Source: Trifolium pratense
Taxonomy: Eukaryota > Streptophyta > Magnoliopsida > Fabales > Fabaceae
Length of the DNA: 64,000 nt
Assembly (NCBI RefSeq): GCF_020283565.1
Contig: NC_060062.1
Coordinates: forward strand, 57,000,439-57,064,438
Direction of reading: 5' to 3'
Within the stretch, counting starts at the first letter, position 1. Every line of letters begins with the position of its first letter. Below, one piece after another: positions 18,951 to 30,459 of the stretch. Position numbers and translations under genes: made by a program. The notes beneath the pieces are model-generated. The model made no database searches. It had not been told where the DNA came from and saw nothing but the letters and a program-made list of their open reading frames with translations.

Positions 18951-21196
18951 CGTTAGGTGTGAGCACCGTAAGTTCTAGTGGAAGAGTGTAGGTGGGTTTG
19001 AGATGAGTGGGGGAGTAGGTTATATCCCTCCGAGATGTTTCGAACGTGAGAAGATTGGATGAGTAGAGATGTTCTTGAAGCAGAATATTCAGGAGTTGGT
19101 GACATTGTTCGAAGTGGAATGAATGAGAGCAACAAGTTGTGAGAAACTACTAGAAGAGAAGTTGTCGGACCAAGTGTTTCGCCGTAGGGGCGTTAGTGAG
19201 ATTGGTTAAGTGAGATGAAGAGAATTCGAGACGATTGAGGATCGTGTGTTGCACTAGAAGTATGGAGGTGTTGTTTGTGTGGACCAAAGTAGAAGTACCT
19301 ATTCGATTAGTAGGAGTCGAATATGTAGAAAATGAAGTGATTAAGATTCTTGAGGAGATGATGATTTTGAATTAAGTTGTCATCCAAGTGGATCGGATGT
19401 TGTAGCAGACGCTTGATTAAAGAAGTTTGTGGATAGATTAGTACTCATAGTAAAAGAGGTGGAATTGGTTGAAAGATTTGGAGTTCTAAGTCTAGTGTGC
19501 GAGGTGATTTCTAGAAAGTATGACGTTGTGTATGTTTGAAATGATTAGTCATTTCTTGAGAAGATTGGAGAACTTGGGAAATAGATGTTAAGAGTAGTGG
19601 ACCGTTGGTGTTAACTAATCGAGGAAAGGAAGTAGGTTTTAAAGTAGATGAGAATGGAATTGAGAAATATCATAATAGGAGTGGTATGTTTGTTGAATCG
19701 TTGGAAGTAAGGATTGTATGAATAATCGAGTTTATTCAAAGACGGAAGTAGGATAACGATTCGGAGGATTTTGTGAGAGGCTTGTCGAAGAGAAATAATT
19801 GGATTTGGATAATGACCGGACAATTGATGTCACATGTTGAGCGAAATCGTAAATTCTTGGAGGTTGAGATGAAGCTAAGTGAGTAGTAACATCTTAGAAT
19901 GATTAGAAATAAGAAAGTTAGCCATTGAAGAACGTGCAGAGAATGAGTAATGGGAGGTCATGTTGGAAGTGACTTGTGTTAGGTGAGAGTTTGCGAAAAG
20001 GATTACCGAACATGTGAGTAGATGTTGTGTTGAGCACATAGAGTGAGGAGTTGAAGGCGATGCCTAAGGTAAGTGTCGGAGAGCAATTGGTAGTGCCCAC
20101 AAGATAAGAGTAAGTAAGTATTTACTAGGAAATTTGGATTTATGGAATTGGAAGGTCAGTGGAGACTAGTGTTGTTAGATGCATCGTGGATGTTGATGTG
20201 GTATGGTCACAATCGGTGACAATGAAGTATAGGATTTTAAATTGTTTCATCAGGAATGATGGAATGGTAGTGATTTGGTGTATAACTTAGAATGTATTTT
20301 TGGACGAGAATTTTGGAAATTTTCTAAAGATGTCATATTGGGAGTAGACAAGGAGTCATTAGTAAGAGTACTAAGACAAAGGTTGATTAGAATTTAATGG
20401 ATGAGATTAGATCGTATGACGAGTATTTGGAGTATTTGTGGATTTAATTCAAGAGTTTGATTTTGGGATCGAATGTACTAAGGAAGAGTTTAAAGATAGC
20501 TATCCATAGAGAGATGATGATAGGTAGAGGTCAGAGGTGAATAAGAAACCGATGGGTGAATAAACAGAGAAGAGTATGCTGGTTGTAATGCAAGATTACT
20601 TGGGAACATAATAGTCGTATTGGGATTCAACTCAATGATTGGAGATATGTGAGAAAAGGAATTTGACGGTTAGAAACGATAATTTCTAGAATGTGTCGAG
20701 GAAGATTTAGAATGGTGGTCATCGAGTGATAAGTTGGGATAAAATTCGAATATGAATAAGTGATGTAACACGGTTAAGTGATTCATGAGGGAAGCAGAGA
20801 CTTATAGGATTTATGGAGTTGTCGAAGTATTCCACGGAAGTATCTTTTCGGAGTGTGTTCAATTGGTTGTACCTATTTTAGGGTAACGTTGTTAGGCCGT
20901 AGAATGGGAATCTGTGGATGTTTCGTGCGAAGTGGACGTTTTAGCGGTTTGATAAGAATGGTTTATGCCGATATCATGATTGTTGACTATCTATCGACAA
21001 ATTGAGGAACTGGCCGTCCTTGATCTCTTGTTGATAAATAGACAAAAATTGTGTTGGACGGGATAAACTAATTTTGTCAAACATAGTAATGTGTAGTGTT
21101 TTGAGCGTTTCGTTGGAGGGTCGGATACAGGAGTTATCCAGAGTTGTTTTAGTAGCGTAATTTTCGAGGGCGAAAATCTTTTAAGTGAGGGAGAGT
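18951..21196 (+). pseudogene. decayed chromovirus pol, first body of B
   Basis: Nucleotide-level similarity to the C pol is visible but frames are shattered. AGTGTTTCGCC near 19170 matches the RT region of C1 near 38020. TCATCCAAGTGGATCGG near 19382 matches the RNase H end, and GTGTGCGAGG near 19496 matches the following linker. The end, TTTCGAGGGCGAAAATC at about 21161, matches the C terminus. It is much shorter than the 4.3-kb C gag-pol. It ends at a purine tract (AAGTGAGGGAGAG, 21183-21195) before LTR 2. No functional enzyme is encoded. Confidence 0.75.
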
Positions 21197-23431
21197 TGTA
21201 ACGACCCAAATTTATTATTCACTATTTAAGTGTTTAATTATTTGGTGATGTGGTTTTTAAGTAAGATAGTAACTTTAAGTTATTTATCGAGAGTTTTAGT
21301 TAACGCGCGAGTTAGTGAGAGTTAACGTGAGTTGGGCCAAGCTATTGGGCTTGAGGCCCATTGGGCCTTGTGAGCTAGGGGGCGCTATTTAGCCCTTGTA
21401 GTGAGAGAAAGTCTCACTTTTTGTTGTTCTTGGAGAAGTAGAGAGAAGGGAGAGCATGAGGAGAGCTTGAGCAAGAGAGATCAAGAGCAATCGTCGAGCT
21501 TTCGTCGGATCTAAGGTAAGAGAGTAGATTTCATGTTCGTGGGTGACTCGAGGAAGGGGAGAATGTCGATTTCTCCTCACCCGAACTTCCTCCACCCCAT
21601 TTTCGTTTTAGTGTGAATGGATTTTCTTAATGGAAATCGATTCTAAGGTTCATAACATGTTTAACATGCTTTTATCATGATGTATGAACGAATTTATTGG
21701 ATAAAAACGGGATTTATAGAGGATTAAACTCAAGAACATTGTGTTTTTGAGTGTTTTGAGTAAAAGTGTTAAATCTCTACTTTTTCATAGTAAAAATGGT
21801 AGATCGTTGAAATGAACTCTTCTTTTATGTCTATATACATGTTATATGCGTGAAAGCAAACTTATTTGGGAATTGGAACATAAAAAATGGGATTTTTGGG
21901 TGGATTTATGCTCAAACTCGAAAACAGAGCTCCTGTGGCTGGCATGCTGGCTGGGCCAGCCTTGCAGCGAGGCCTGGCTTTCTCTGGCTGAAGCCAGTAA
22001 GCCTCGGGTTCCTGCTAGTTTTTCTGGCTTTCTCTGGCTGAAGCCAATAAGCCCCTGGTTCCTGCTAGCTTTCTCTGGCTTTCTCTGGCTGAAGCCACCA
22101 TGACAGACTAGAACTTATTTTGTTGATGTTTTAAAGTGCAATTAGGCACTTGTAACATGGATTTAAGGTATCCTAACATGCAATTAGGTGTTTATAACCA
22201 TGATTAATTGAATTGTGATGATAGTTGTTGATTATATTTGTAGAATATGATTGTGTTGATGATGTTTGTTTAAATGTCAAAAGAAGTATATTAAGGTGTT
22301 AATCAACTTAATAAAGAAGGATATCGAATTATGTTATTCGATAAAGACGTATATTAAGGTATAGTGTTATCTTAATAAAGACGGAATGTTGGATAGTGTT
22401 CCACATTTATAAATGACGAGCTTAATGCTAATTAAAATGATTGTGAGTGAATTCATGAAAAACATATACATGCATTCATGAATTGTTGTTGTATATTGGC
22501 TTGTCCAATAAAGACGGATATCGAACTATATTTGTTCGATAAAGACGAATATTAGAGGTGAGATACTCTAATAAAGACGATGGTACCACATGCATTAGAG
22601 GTGTCTAGAGGACATAACATGAATGTGAAGCATTAGATTGCATTAGGGATTATGTGTGCATTTTATGATAAATGATGTTTGACACATACTTGGTAATTGT
22701 TGATTGTTAATCCGTATGTGAGGGGCAGAGTCCGTCATGACTATAAAATGAACAACGCAGGGTCCGTCATGACCATAATCTGAACAATGTATTTGTGGTG
22801 ATAGATTACATTAGGAACTTTATGTATATTCCTATTTGTAACTGAGTTATGTGATATTTGTGGATGTTTTGGTATTGTCCGAGACGACGTGAAACTATAT
22901 GTTTGGTGTATTTTGTGGATGATTGATTACGTGATAAATGAAGTATATGCATGATATATGAATATGCATGAATGATGGTGATGTATATGTATAATGTATG
23001 ATTATGCATGTTTTTATGAAGAAGTGTTTAAGTACCATTTACTTACACTTGTATATTTTGAGTATGTCGTCTAACTCTCTTTTATGTGTTATGTGCTGGA
23101 CCGTTGGGGGTGCAGATTCACAGGTTTGTGGTATTCGATGTCGAGTCGTCGGTGAAGCTCTGCTCTGATTGTGACACGGGAAAAAGGGTTTTATATTGTA
23201 TATAAAGTCTATTGTCTAGGTTATTTTGTATAATCAATAAATATATTATTTGATTCAAAGATTTGTATAAACAAGCATTTTTACTAATTAACTACATTAG
23301 TATAATTTTGATTGAAGAGTGTAATGCTCGAACCATGACTTTTATAATAATAAACTTTGATTTTCCGCCGCGTATTTTGAAAAAGATTTAAAATGGTAGA
23401 ATTTTAGTAAATAATGGGTTTGGGTGTTACA
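21197..23431 (+). repeat. element B LTR 2 (middle)
   Basis: 2,235 bases, same module order as LTR 1; candidate intron 21516-23115, hairpins 22289-22573. It carries private changes (for example GTCTATATAC and GGGAATTGG near 21830-21870) not seen in the outer LTRs. Confidence 0.93.
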
Positions 23432-26400
23432 ATTGGTATCAGAGCCCCGTTGTCTTCGGACTGTGTGGGTTATGTGTCGATCAGAGCAGGTCTGTGCGGT
23501 CAGACCAAGTGAGTGTTGTGTGTCAGTCATGTTTGTCTAACAATTTTGTTGTGTTTGTTTTGTGGAATCACTTATGCTGTTCATTTAGGAACTATGAGTG
23601 GTGTGAATTGGATTAGTTGATCCATTCTTTTGTTGAGTAATTGTATGAGTGCTATGCTTCTATGTTTATAATAGTTGTATATGCTTAGAGTTTAACCTTT
23701 GTGTAGTTTAAACTTGGTTGATCGATGCTTATTTGCTAATTGTTGACGATCCGGCATGATATAAAACTGCATGTGACGATCCGGCATGATATAAAACTGC
23801 ATGTGGTAATGATTTGAAATAATTTTAAAAACTAATATTATTTCTTAAAGATTTTGGTGAAAATATAGAGTTATTTTCTTTTGGGTGAGTGAAAATTAAA
23901 TTTTCAAAATGGTGAGAAGAGTAGGATATTAATGTGTCCTGGTATGTGTTTGTTACATGTTTGTTTATAACATGTGCTAGATGATTACTAGGCATTTGAA
24001 TTGCTATGCGTTTTATGAGTAAAAACATGAAGATCTCATAATTCTATGTCATGATTGTTGATGCATGATTCTAATTGTGCTTTCAAGTCTATAATGATGT
24101 TATATGCTTGATGTTTTGGATTTTGTGGATTAGTGAGTCGAGAAAACGAGAGTTTAGTGAGCGTAAGTTCAAAACCGTAGCAGAGCACCCAGATTTTTGG
24201 ATGTGCTCGCTAGGCGAAGAATGAACCTCGCTGAGTCTCGCTAAGTCCTACTAAATCCTGTGAATGTTTTTGACTTGTCTCGCCAGGAGCTCGCTAGCTT
24301 TTGCTAAGCGAGGGAGCTAGATAAGAATTTTATTTTGTTGATGTCTTGTCCTAAGTTGATTAGATGTGAGATTCTTGTCTTCTTGTGTTTGCTAGGACTA
24401 GAATAAATGTGAATATGAATTATTGATATGCAATGTTCATTTTTCTTGTGTTGTTTTGATTTCCTAACTTTGAGAAGTGAGAGAAGTATAGGTTACTTGA
24501 ATGCTTGCATGAATTTGTGTTAGTGTTTAGGTATCGTGGGTTGGGTTTTGCCCCTGTATGCGACATGCGTGTAAACGATGTCGATACTAGTTTCTTCTTA
24601 GGAAGAATATGTTTAGAGACGATAGAACCGTTAGGTGTGAGCACCGTAAGTTCTAGTGGAAGAGTGTAGGTGGGTTTGAGATGAGTGGGGGAGTAGGTTA
24701 TATCCCTCCGAGATGTTTCGAACGTGAGAAGATTGGATGAGTAGAGATGTTCTTGAAGCAGAATATTCAGGAGTTGGTGACATTGTTCGAAGTGGAATGA
24801 ATGAGAGCAACAAGTTGTGAGAAACTACTAGAAGAGAAGTTGTCGGACCAAGTGTTTCGCCGTAGGGGCGTTAGTGAGATTGGTTAAGTGAGATGAAGAG
24901 AATTCGAGACGATTGAGGATCGTGTGTTGCACTAGAAGTATGGAGGTGTTGTTTGTGTGGACCAAAGAAGAAGTACCTATTCGATTAGTAGGAGTCGAAT
25001 ATGTAGAAAAGGAAGTGATTAAGATTCTTGAGGAGATGATGATTTTGAATTAAGTTGTCATCCAAGTGGATCGGATGTTGTAGCAGACGCTTGATTAAAG
25101 AAGTTTGTGGATAGATTAGTACTCATAGTAAAAGAGGTGGAATTGGTTGAAAGATTTGGAGTTCTAAGTCTAGTGTGCGAGGTGATTTCTAGAAAGTATG
25201 ACGTTGTGTATGTTTGAAATGATTAGTCATTTCTTGAGAAGATTGGAGAACTTGGGAAATAGATGTTAAGAGTAGTGGACCGTTGGTGTTAACTAATCGA
25301 GGAAAGGAAGTAGGTTTTAAAGTAGATGAGAATGGAATTGAGAAATATCATAATAGGAGTGGTATGTTTGTTGAATCGTTGGAAGTAAGGATTGTATGAA
25401 TAATCGAGTTTATTCAAAGACGGAAGTAGGATAACGATTCGGAGGATTTTGTGAGAGGCTTGTCGAAGAGAAATAATTGGATTTGGATAATGACCGGACA
25501 ATTGATGTCACATGTTGAGCGAAATCGTAAATTCTTGGAGGTTGAGATGAAGCTAAGTGAGTAGTAACATCTTAGAATGATTAGAAATAAGAAAGTTAGC
25601 CATTGAAGAACGTGCAGAGAATGAGTAATGGGAGGTCATGTTGGAAGTGACTTGTGTTAGGTGAGAGTTTGCGAAAAGGATTACCGAACATGTGAGTAGA
25701 TGTTGTGTTGAGCACATAGAGTGAGGAGTTGAAGGCGATGCCTAAGGTAAGTGTCGGAGAGCAATTGGTAGTGCCCACAAGATAAGAGTAAGTAAGTATT
25801 TACTAGGAAATTTGGATTTATGGAATTGGAAGGTCAGTGGAGACTAGTGTTGTTAGATGCATCGTGGATGTTGATGTGGTATGGTCACAATCGGTGACAA
25901 TGAAGTATAGGATTTTAAATTGTTTCATCAGGAATGATGGAATGGTAGTGATTTGGTGTATAACTTAGAATGTATTTTTGGACGAGAATTTTGGAAATTT
26001 TCTAAAGATGTCATATTGGGAGTAGACAAGGAGTCATTAGTAAGAGTACTAAGACAAAGGTTGATTAGAATTTAATGGATGAGATTAGATCGTATGACGA
26101 GTATTTGGAGTATTTGTGGATTTAATTCAAGAGTTTGATTTTGGGATCGAATGTACTAAGGAAGAGTTTAAAGATAGCTATCCATAGAGAGATGATGATA
26201 GGTAGAGGTCAGAGGTGAATAAGAAACCGATGGGTGAATAAACAGAGAAGAGTATGCTGGTTGCAATGCAAGATTACTTGGGAACATAATAGTCGTATTG
26301 GGATTCAACTCAATGATTGGAGATATGTGAGAAAAGGAATTTGACGGTTAGAAACGATAATTTCTAGAATGTGTCGAGGAAGATTTAGAATGGTGGTCAT

Positions 26401-26874
26401 CGAGTGATAAGTTGGGATAAAATTCGAATATGAATAAGTGATGTAACACGGTTAAGTGATTCATGAGGGAAGCAGAGACTTATAGGATTTATGGAGTTGT
26501 GGAAGTATTCCACGGAAGTATCTTTTCGGAGTGTGTTCAATTGGTTGTACCTATTTTAGGGTAACGTTGTTAGGCCGTAGAATGGGAATTTATGGATGTT
26601 TCGTGCGAAGTGGACGTTTTAGCGGTTTGATAAGAATGGTTTATGCTGATATCATGATTGTTGACTATCTATCGACAAATTGAGGAACTGGCCGTCCTTG
26701 ATCTCTTGTTGATAAATAGACAAAAATTGTGTTGGACGGGATAAACTAATTTTGTCAAACATAGTAATGTGTAGTGTTTTGAGCGTTTCGTTGGAGGGTC
26801 GGATACAGGAGTTATCCAGAGTTGTTTTAGTAGCGTAATTTTCGAGGGCGAAAATCTTTTAAGTGAGGGAGAGT
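23432..26874 (+). pseudogene. second body of B: leader and decayed pol
   Basis: Same length and same decay as 17754-21196, with about a dozen scattered substitutions (for example near 24597, 24627 and 24967). The coding-derived part starts near 24630 and ends in the purine tract before LTR 3. No intact ORF. Confidence 0.8.
23434..23445 (+). other. primer-binding site, second body of B (tRNA-Met)
   Basis: TGGTATCAGAGC after LTR 2, as at 17756. Confidence 0.9.
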
Positions 26875-29109
26875 TGTAACGACCCAAATTTATTATTCAC
26901 TATTTAAGTGTTTAATTATTTGGTGATGTGGTTTTTAAGTAAGATAGTAACTTTAAGTTATTTATCGAGAGTTTTAGTTAACGCGCGAGTTAGTGAGAGT
27001 TAACGTGAGTTGGGCCAAGCTATTGGGCTTGAGGCCCATTGGGCCTTGTGAGCTAGGGGGCGCTATTTAGCCCTTGTAGTGAGAGAAAGTCTCACTTTTT
27101 GTTGTTCTTGGAGAAGTAGAGAGAAGGGAGAGCATGAGGAGAGCTTGAGCAAGAGAGATCAAGAGCAATCGTCGAGCTTTCGTCGGATCTAAGGTAAGAG
27201 AGTAGATTTCATGTTCGTGGGTGACTCGAGGAAGGGGAGAATGTCGATTTCTCCTCACCCGAACTTCCTCCACCCCATTTTCGTTTTAGTGTGAATGGAT
27301 TTTCTTAATGGAAATCGATTCTAAGGTTCATAACATGTTTAACATGCTTTTATCATGATGTATGAACGAATTTATTGGATAAAAACGGGATTTATAGAGG
27401 ATTAAACTCAAGAACATTGTGTTTTTGAGTGTTTTGAGTAAAAGTGTTAAATCTCTACTTTTTCATAGTAAAAATGGTAGATCGTTGAAATGAACTCTTC
27501 TTTTATGTTTATATACATGTTATATGCGTGAAAGCAAACTTATTTGGGATTTGGAACATCAAAAATGGGATTTTTGGGTGGATTTATGCTCAAACCCGAA
27601 AACAGAGCTCCTGTGGCTGGCATGCTGGCTGGGCCAGCCTTGCAGCGAGGCCTGGCTTTCTCTGGCTGAAGCCAGTAAGCCTCGGGTTCCTGCTAGTTTT
27701 TCTGGCTTTCTCTGGCTGAAGCCAATAAGCCCCTGGTTCCTGCTAGCTTTCTCTGGCTTTCTCTGGCTGAAGCCACCATGACAGACTAGAACTTATTTTG
27801 TTGATGTTTTAAAGTGCAATTAGGCACTTGTAACATGGATTTAAGGTATCCTAACATGCAATTAGGTGTTTATAACCATGATTAATTGAATTGTGATGAT
27901 AGTTGTTGATTATATTTGTAGAATATGATTGTGTTGATGATGTTTGTTTAAATGTCAAAAGAAGTATATTAAGGTGTTAATCAACTTAATAAAGAAGGAT
28001 ATCGAATTATGTTATTCGATAAAGACGTATATTAAGGTATAGTGTTATCTTAATAAAGACGGAATGTTGGATAGTGTTCCACATTTATAAATGACGAGCT
28101 TAATGCTAATTAAAATGATTGTGAGTGAATTCATGAAAAACATATACATGCATTCATGAATTGTTGTTGTATATTGGCTTGTCCAATAAAGACGGATATC
28201 GAACTATATTTGTTCGATAAAGACGAATATTAGAGGTGAGATACTCTAATAAAGACGATGGTACCACATGCATTAGAGGTGTCTAGAGGACATAACATGA
28301 ATGTGAAGCATTAGATTGCATTAGGGATTATGTGTGCATTTTATGATAAATGATGTTTGACACATACTTGGTAATTGTTGATTGTTAATCCGTATGTGAG
28401 GGGCAGAGTCCGTCATGACTATAAAATGAACAACGCAGGGTCCGTCATGACCATAATCTGAACAATGTATTTGTGGTGATAGATTACATTAGGAACTTTA
28501 TGTATATTCCTATTTGTAACTGAGTTATGTGATATTTGTGGATGTTTTGGTATTGTCCGAGACGACGTGAAACTATATGTTTGGTGTATTTTGTGGATGA
28601 TTGATTACGTGATAAATGAAGTATATGCATGATATATGAATATGCATGAATGATGGTGATGTATATGTATAATGTATGATTATGCATGTTTTTATGAAGA
28701 AGTGTTTAAGTACCATTTACTTACACTTGTATATTTTGAGTATGTCGTCTAACTCTCTTTTATGTGTTATGTGCTGGACCGTTGGGGGTGCAGATTCACA
28801 GGTTTGTGGTATTCGATGTCGAGTCGTCGGTGAAGCTCCGCTCTGATTGTGACACGGGAAAAAGGGTTTTATATTGTATATAAAGTCTATTGTCTAGGTT
28901 ATTTTGTATAATCAATAAATATATTATTTGATTCAAAGATTTGTATAAACAAGCATTTTTACTAATTAACTACATTAGTATAATTTTGATTGAAGAGTGT
29001 AATGCTCGAACCATGACTTTTATAATAATAAACTTTGATTTTCCGCCGCGTATTTTGAAAAAGATTTAAAATGGTAGAATTTTATCAAATAATGGGTTTG
29101 GGTGTTACA
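26875..29109 (+). repeat. element B LTR 3
   Basis: 2,235 bases; candidate intron 27194-28793 with CTAAC at 28749-28753, again 41 nt from branch A to acceptor; hairpins 27967-28251. Private change TTTTATCAAATAATGG near the end. Confidence 0.93.
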
Positions 29110-29114
29110 TGTTG
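29110..29114. repeat. right target-site duplication of element B (TGTTG)
   Basis: Matches 15515-15519. Confidence 0.9.
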
Positions 29115-29231
29115 CTAACCCTGTTTTATACACCGAAACTTGAAGCTAAAATAGAATATCAAAGATGTAGTCTTTTAAGGGTTTCGTGTCTTTAAGCCAC
29201 TCTCTAGGAGAGTTGGTGTAAAGTGATCGTG
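29115..29231 (+). repeat. probable old LTR fragment, right part
   Basis: Continues the unit cut by B at 15514 and runs to the start of the Athila-like LTR of F. Too short to classify alone. Confidence 0.3.
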
Positions 29232-29793
29232 TGACAACGTGACTGCAAGTATACAGTTGTGTCGCGTAGTTTTAAAAGATATCGAACCCAAAGGACCAAT
29301 AATCGACCTACCGTTATCTAGTGTTGCTTTGTAAATCTAAGGCTAATGATTTAAAGGGTTATGATTAATTGAATAATTAAAATAAGAGAAATAAATATTT
29401 TTTAGATTTTTAATATGTAAATAAAATATTGATAGGATGTGCTATTAGTTGCTTCAGAGGGTTCAATGCTTAATTTGTGCTAGACAAACTTGTTAAATTT
29501 TCGAAACTATATTGATTTAAAAATATCAATCTCAGCTCTCGCAAATCTTGACTAGTATTATAAATTATAAAGGTGGTGCTTAACTCTCGTCCTCAGACCC
29601 GCTAATAAAATACTCTTTGAAAAGCAATATAATTTAATTAACTCTAATCCCAACTCTCGTTGCGAATTAGAGTTAATGTTCAGTTTTTACTATCTAGTAG
29701 AAATCTCACGCTCTCGCTCTATTAATTTTTACTTTAATTAATTCTCACTCTCGTGACGAATTATAGTTAACGTTTAATTAAAAACTGCTTAAG
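29232..29793 (-). repeat. Athila-like element F, 3' LTR, outer part
   Basis: Begins TGACAACGTGACTGCAAG. Phrases GCAAG, CGCGTAGT and GATATCGAACCCAAAGGA align with CGCAAG, CACGTAGT and AATATCGATCCACAGGGA at the start of the element A LTR. The start could instead be the TGATCG at 29224. It is cut at 29793 by C1. It contains repeated CTCTCG phrases from about 29530 on. Confidence 0.65.
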
Positions 29794-29937
29794 TGTAACG
29801 ACCCGTTTTTCGTATTCGTATATTTTATTAAATGTTATTTTATTTATTAATTGGCTTTTATTATTTTAGTGAGCGACGAATAATTATTTAGCCGAACGTA
29901 AGTTATTAGACGCGAGAACCTTTGTTTTGGGCTTATG

Positions 29938-29973
29938 GGCGTGAGAGGTAATGGGCCTAAGCCAATTGGGCTT
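29938..29973 (+). promoter_or_regulatory. site II (TGGGCY) motifs in C1 U3
   Basis: TGGGCT, TGGGCC and TGGGCT plus a CCAAT within 36 bases, about 25-60 bases upstream of the TATA box. TGGGCY elements bind TCP factors in promoters of growth-related plant genes. Also present in C1 3' LTR, C2, C3 and, as TGGGCC repeats, in B near 15655-15695. Confidence 0.5.
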
Positions 29974-29995
29974 GGTTCATGACCATGGGAAGTAG

Positions 29996-30003
29996 TATAA
30001 GTA
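29996..30003 (+). promoter_or_regulatory. TATA box of the C1 5' LTR
   Basis: TATAAGTA, 202 bases into the LTR. Equivalent boxes: 40953 (C1 3' LTR), 51757 (C2), 54422 and 61118 (C3). Confidence 0.65.
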
Positions 30004-30087
30004 GCAAGTCAAACATATGAATAGTATTACAATTCATTTCTTTGAGTTTTGAGTGAGTAGAGCAAGAGCAAAACCATAGAGCTAAGC

Positions 30088-30091
30088 TAGG
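30088..30091. repeat. left flank duplication of the CACTA element (TAGG)
   Basis: TAGG here and at 34317-34320; the uninterrupted LTR copy (41045) has a single TAGG. CACTA elements normally duplicate 3 bp, so a 4-base match is one longer than expected. Confidence 0.7.
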
Positions 30092-30109
30092 CACTAGTAC
30101 AGAAAACAC

Positions 30110-30340
30110 TTTTTACATCTGGCCAAAAACCCATTTTACATCTGCAGCCTGTCAGATGTAGACGCACAAGATATAATAAGTTTACGCGTTTTACATCTGA
30201 CTTAGCCAGATGTAAAATCAACACTTTTTACCTCTGTTCTCGTGCTTCAGTTGACCATTTTTTCAATTATTATTTTTTTAAATTAAATTGGACTTTTTAC
30301 ATCTGGCCAAGCTTTCCACCAGATGTGAAAACTTCACCTT
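30110..30340. repeat. left sub-terminal repeats of the CACTA element
   Basis: At least five TTTTTACATCTGG or CCAGATGTAAAA units in both orientations. Matching units occur at 34160-34290 near the right end. Confidence 0.8.
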
Positions 30341-30394
30341 TTTTTTTTTAATTTTAAATCCTGATTTTTTTAAAATCTAACCCACAAGCCAGCA

Positions 30395-30398
<4 letters not shown>

Positions 30399-30458
<60 letters not shown>
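30399..30458. repeat. (TA)30 microsatellite
   Basis: Sixty bases of uninterrupted TA within the CACTA element. Confidence 0.98.

Positions 30459-30459
<1 letters not shown>

Larger units (their letters stand above)
15520..29109 (+). mobile_element. element B: chromovirus-related, three LTRs and two bodies in tandem
   Basis: LTRs at 15520-17753, 21197-23431 and 26875-29109 alternate with two 3,443-base bodies at 17754-21196 and 23432-26874. The period is 5,677-5,678 bases. One pair of TGTTG duplications encloses the whole 13.6 kb, so it is one insertion enlarged later, most simply by unequal recombination between LTRs. The two bodies share the same decay but differ at roughly a dozen bases, so they are not an assembly duplicate of one read. 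No intact gene is present. Confidence 0.93.
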
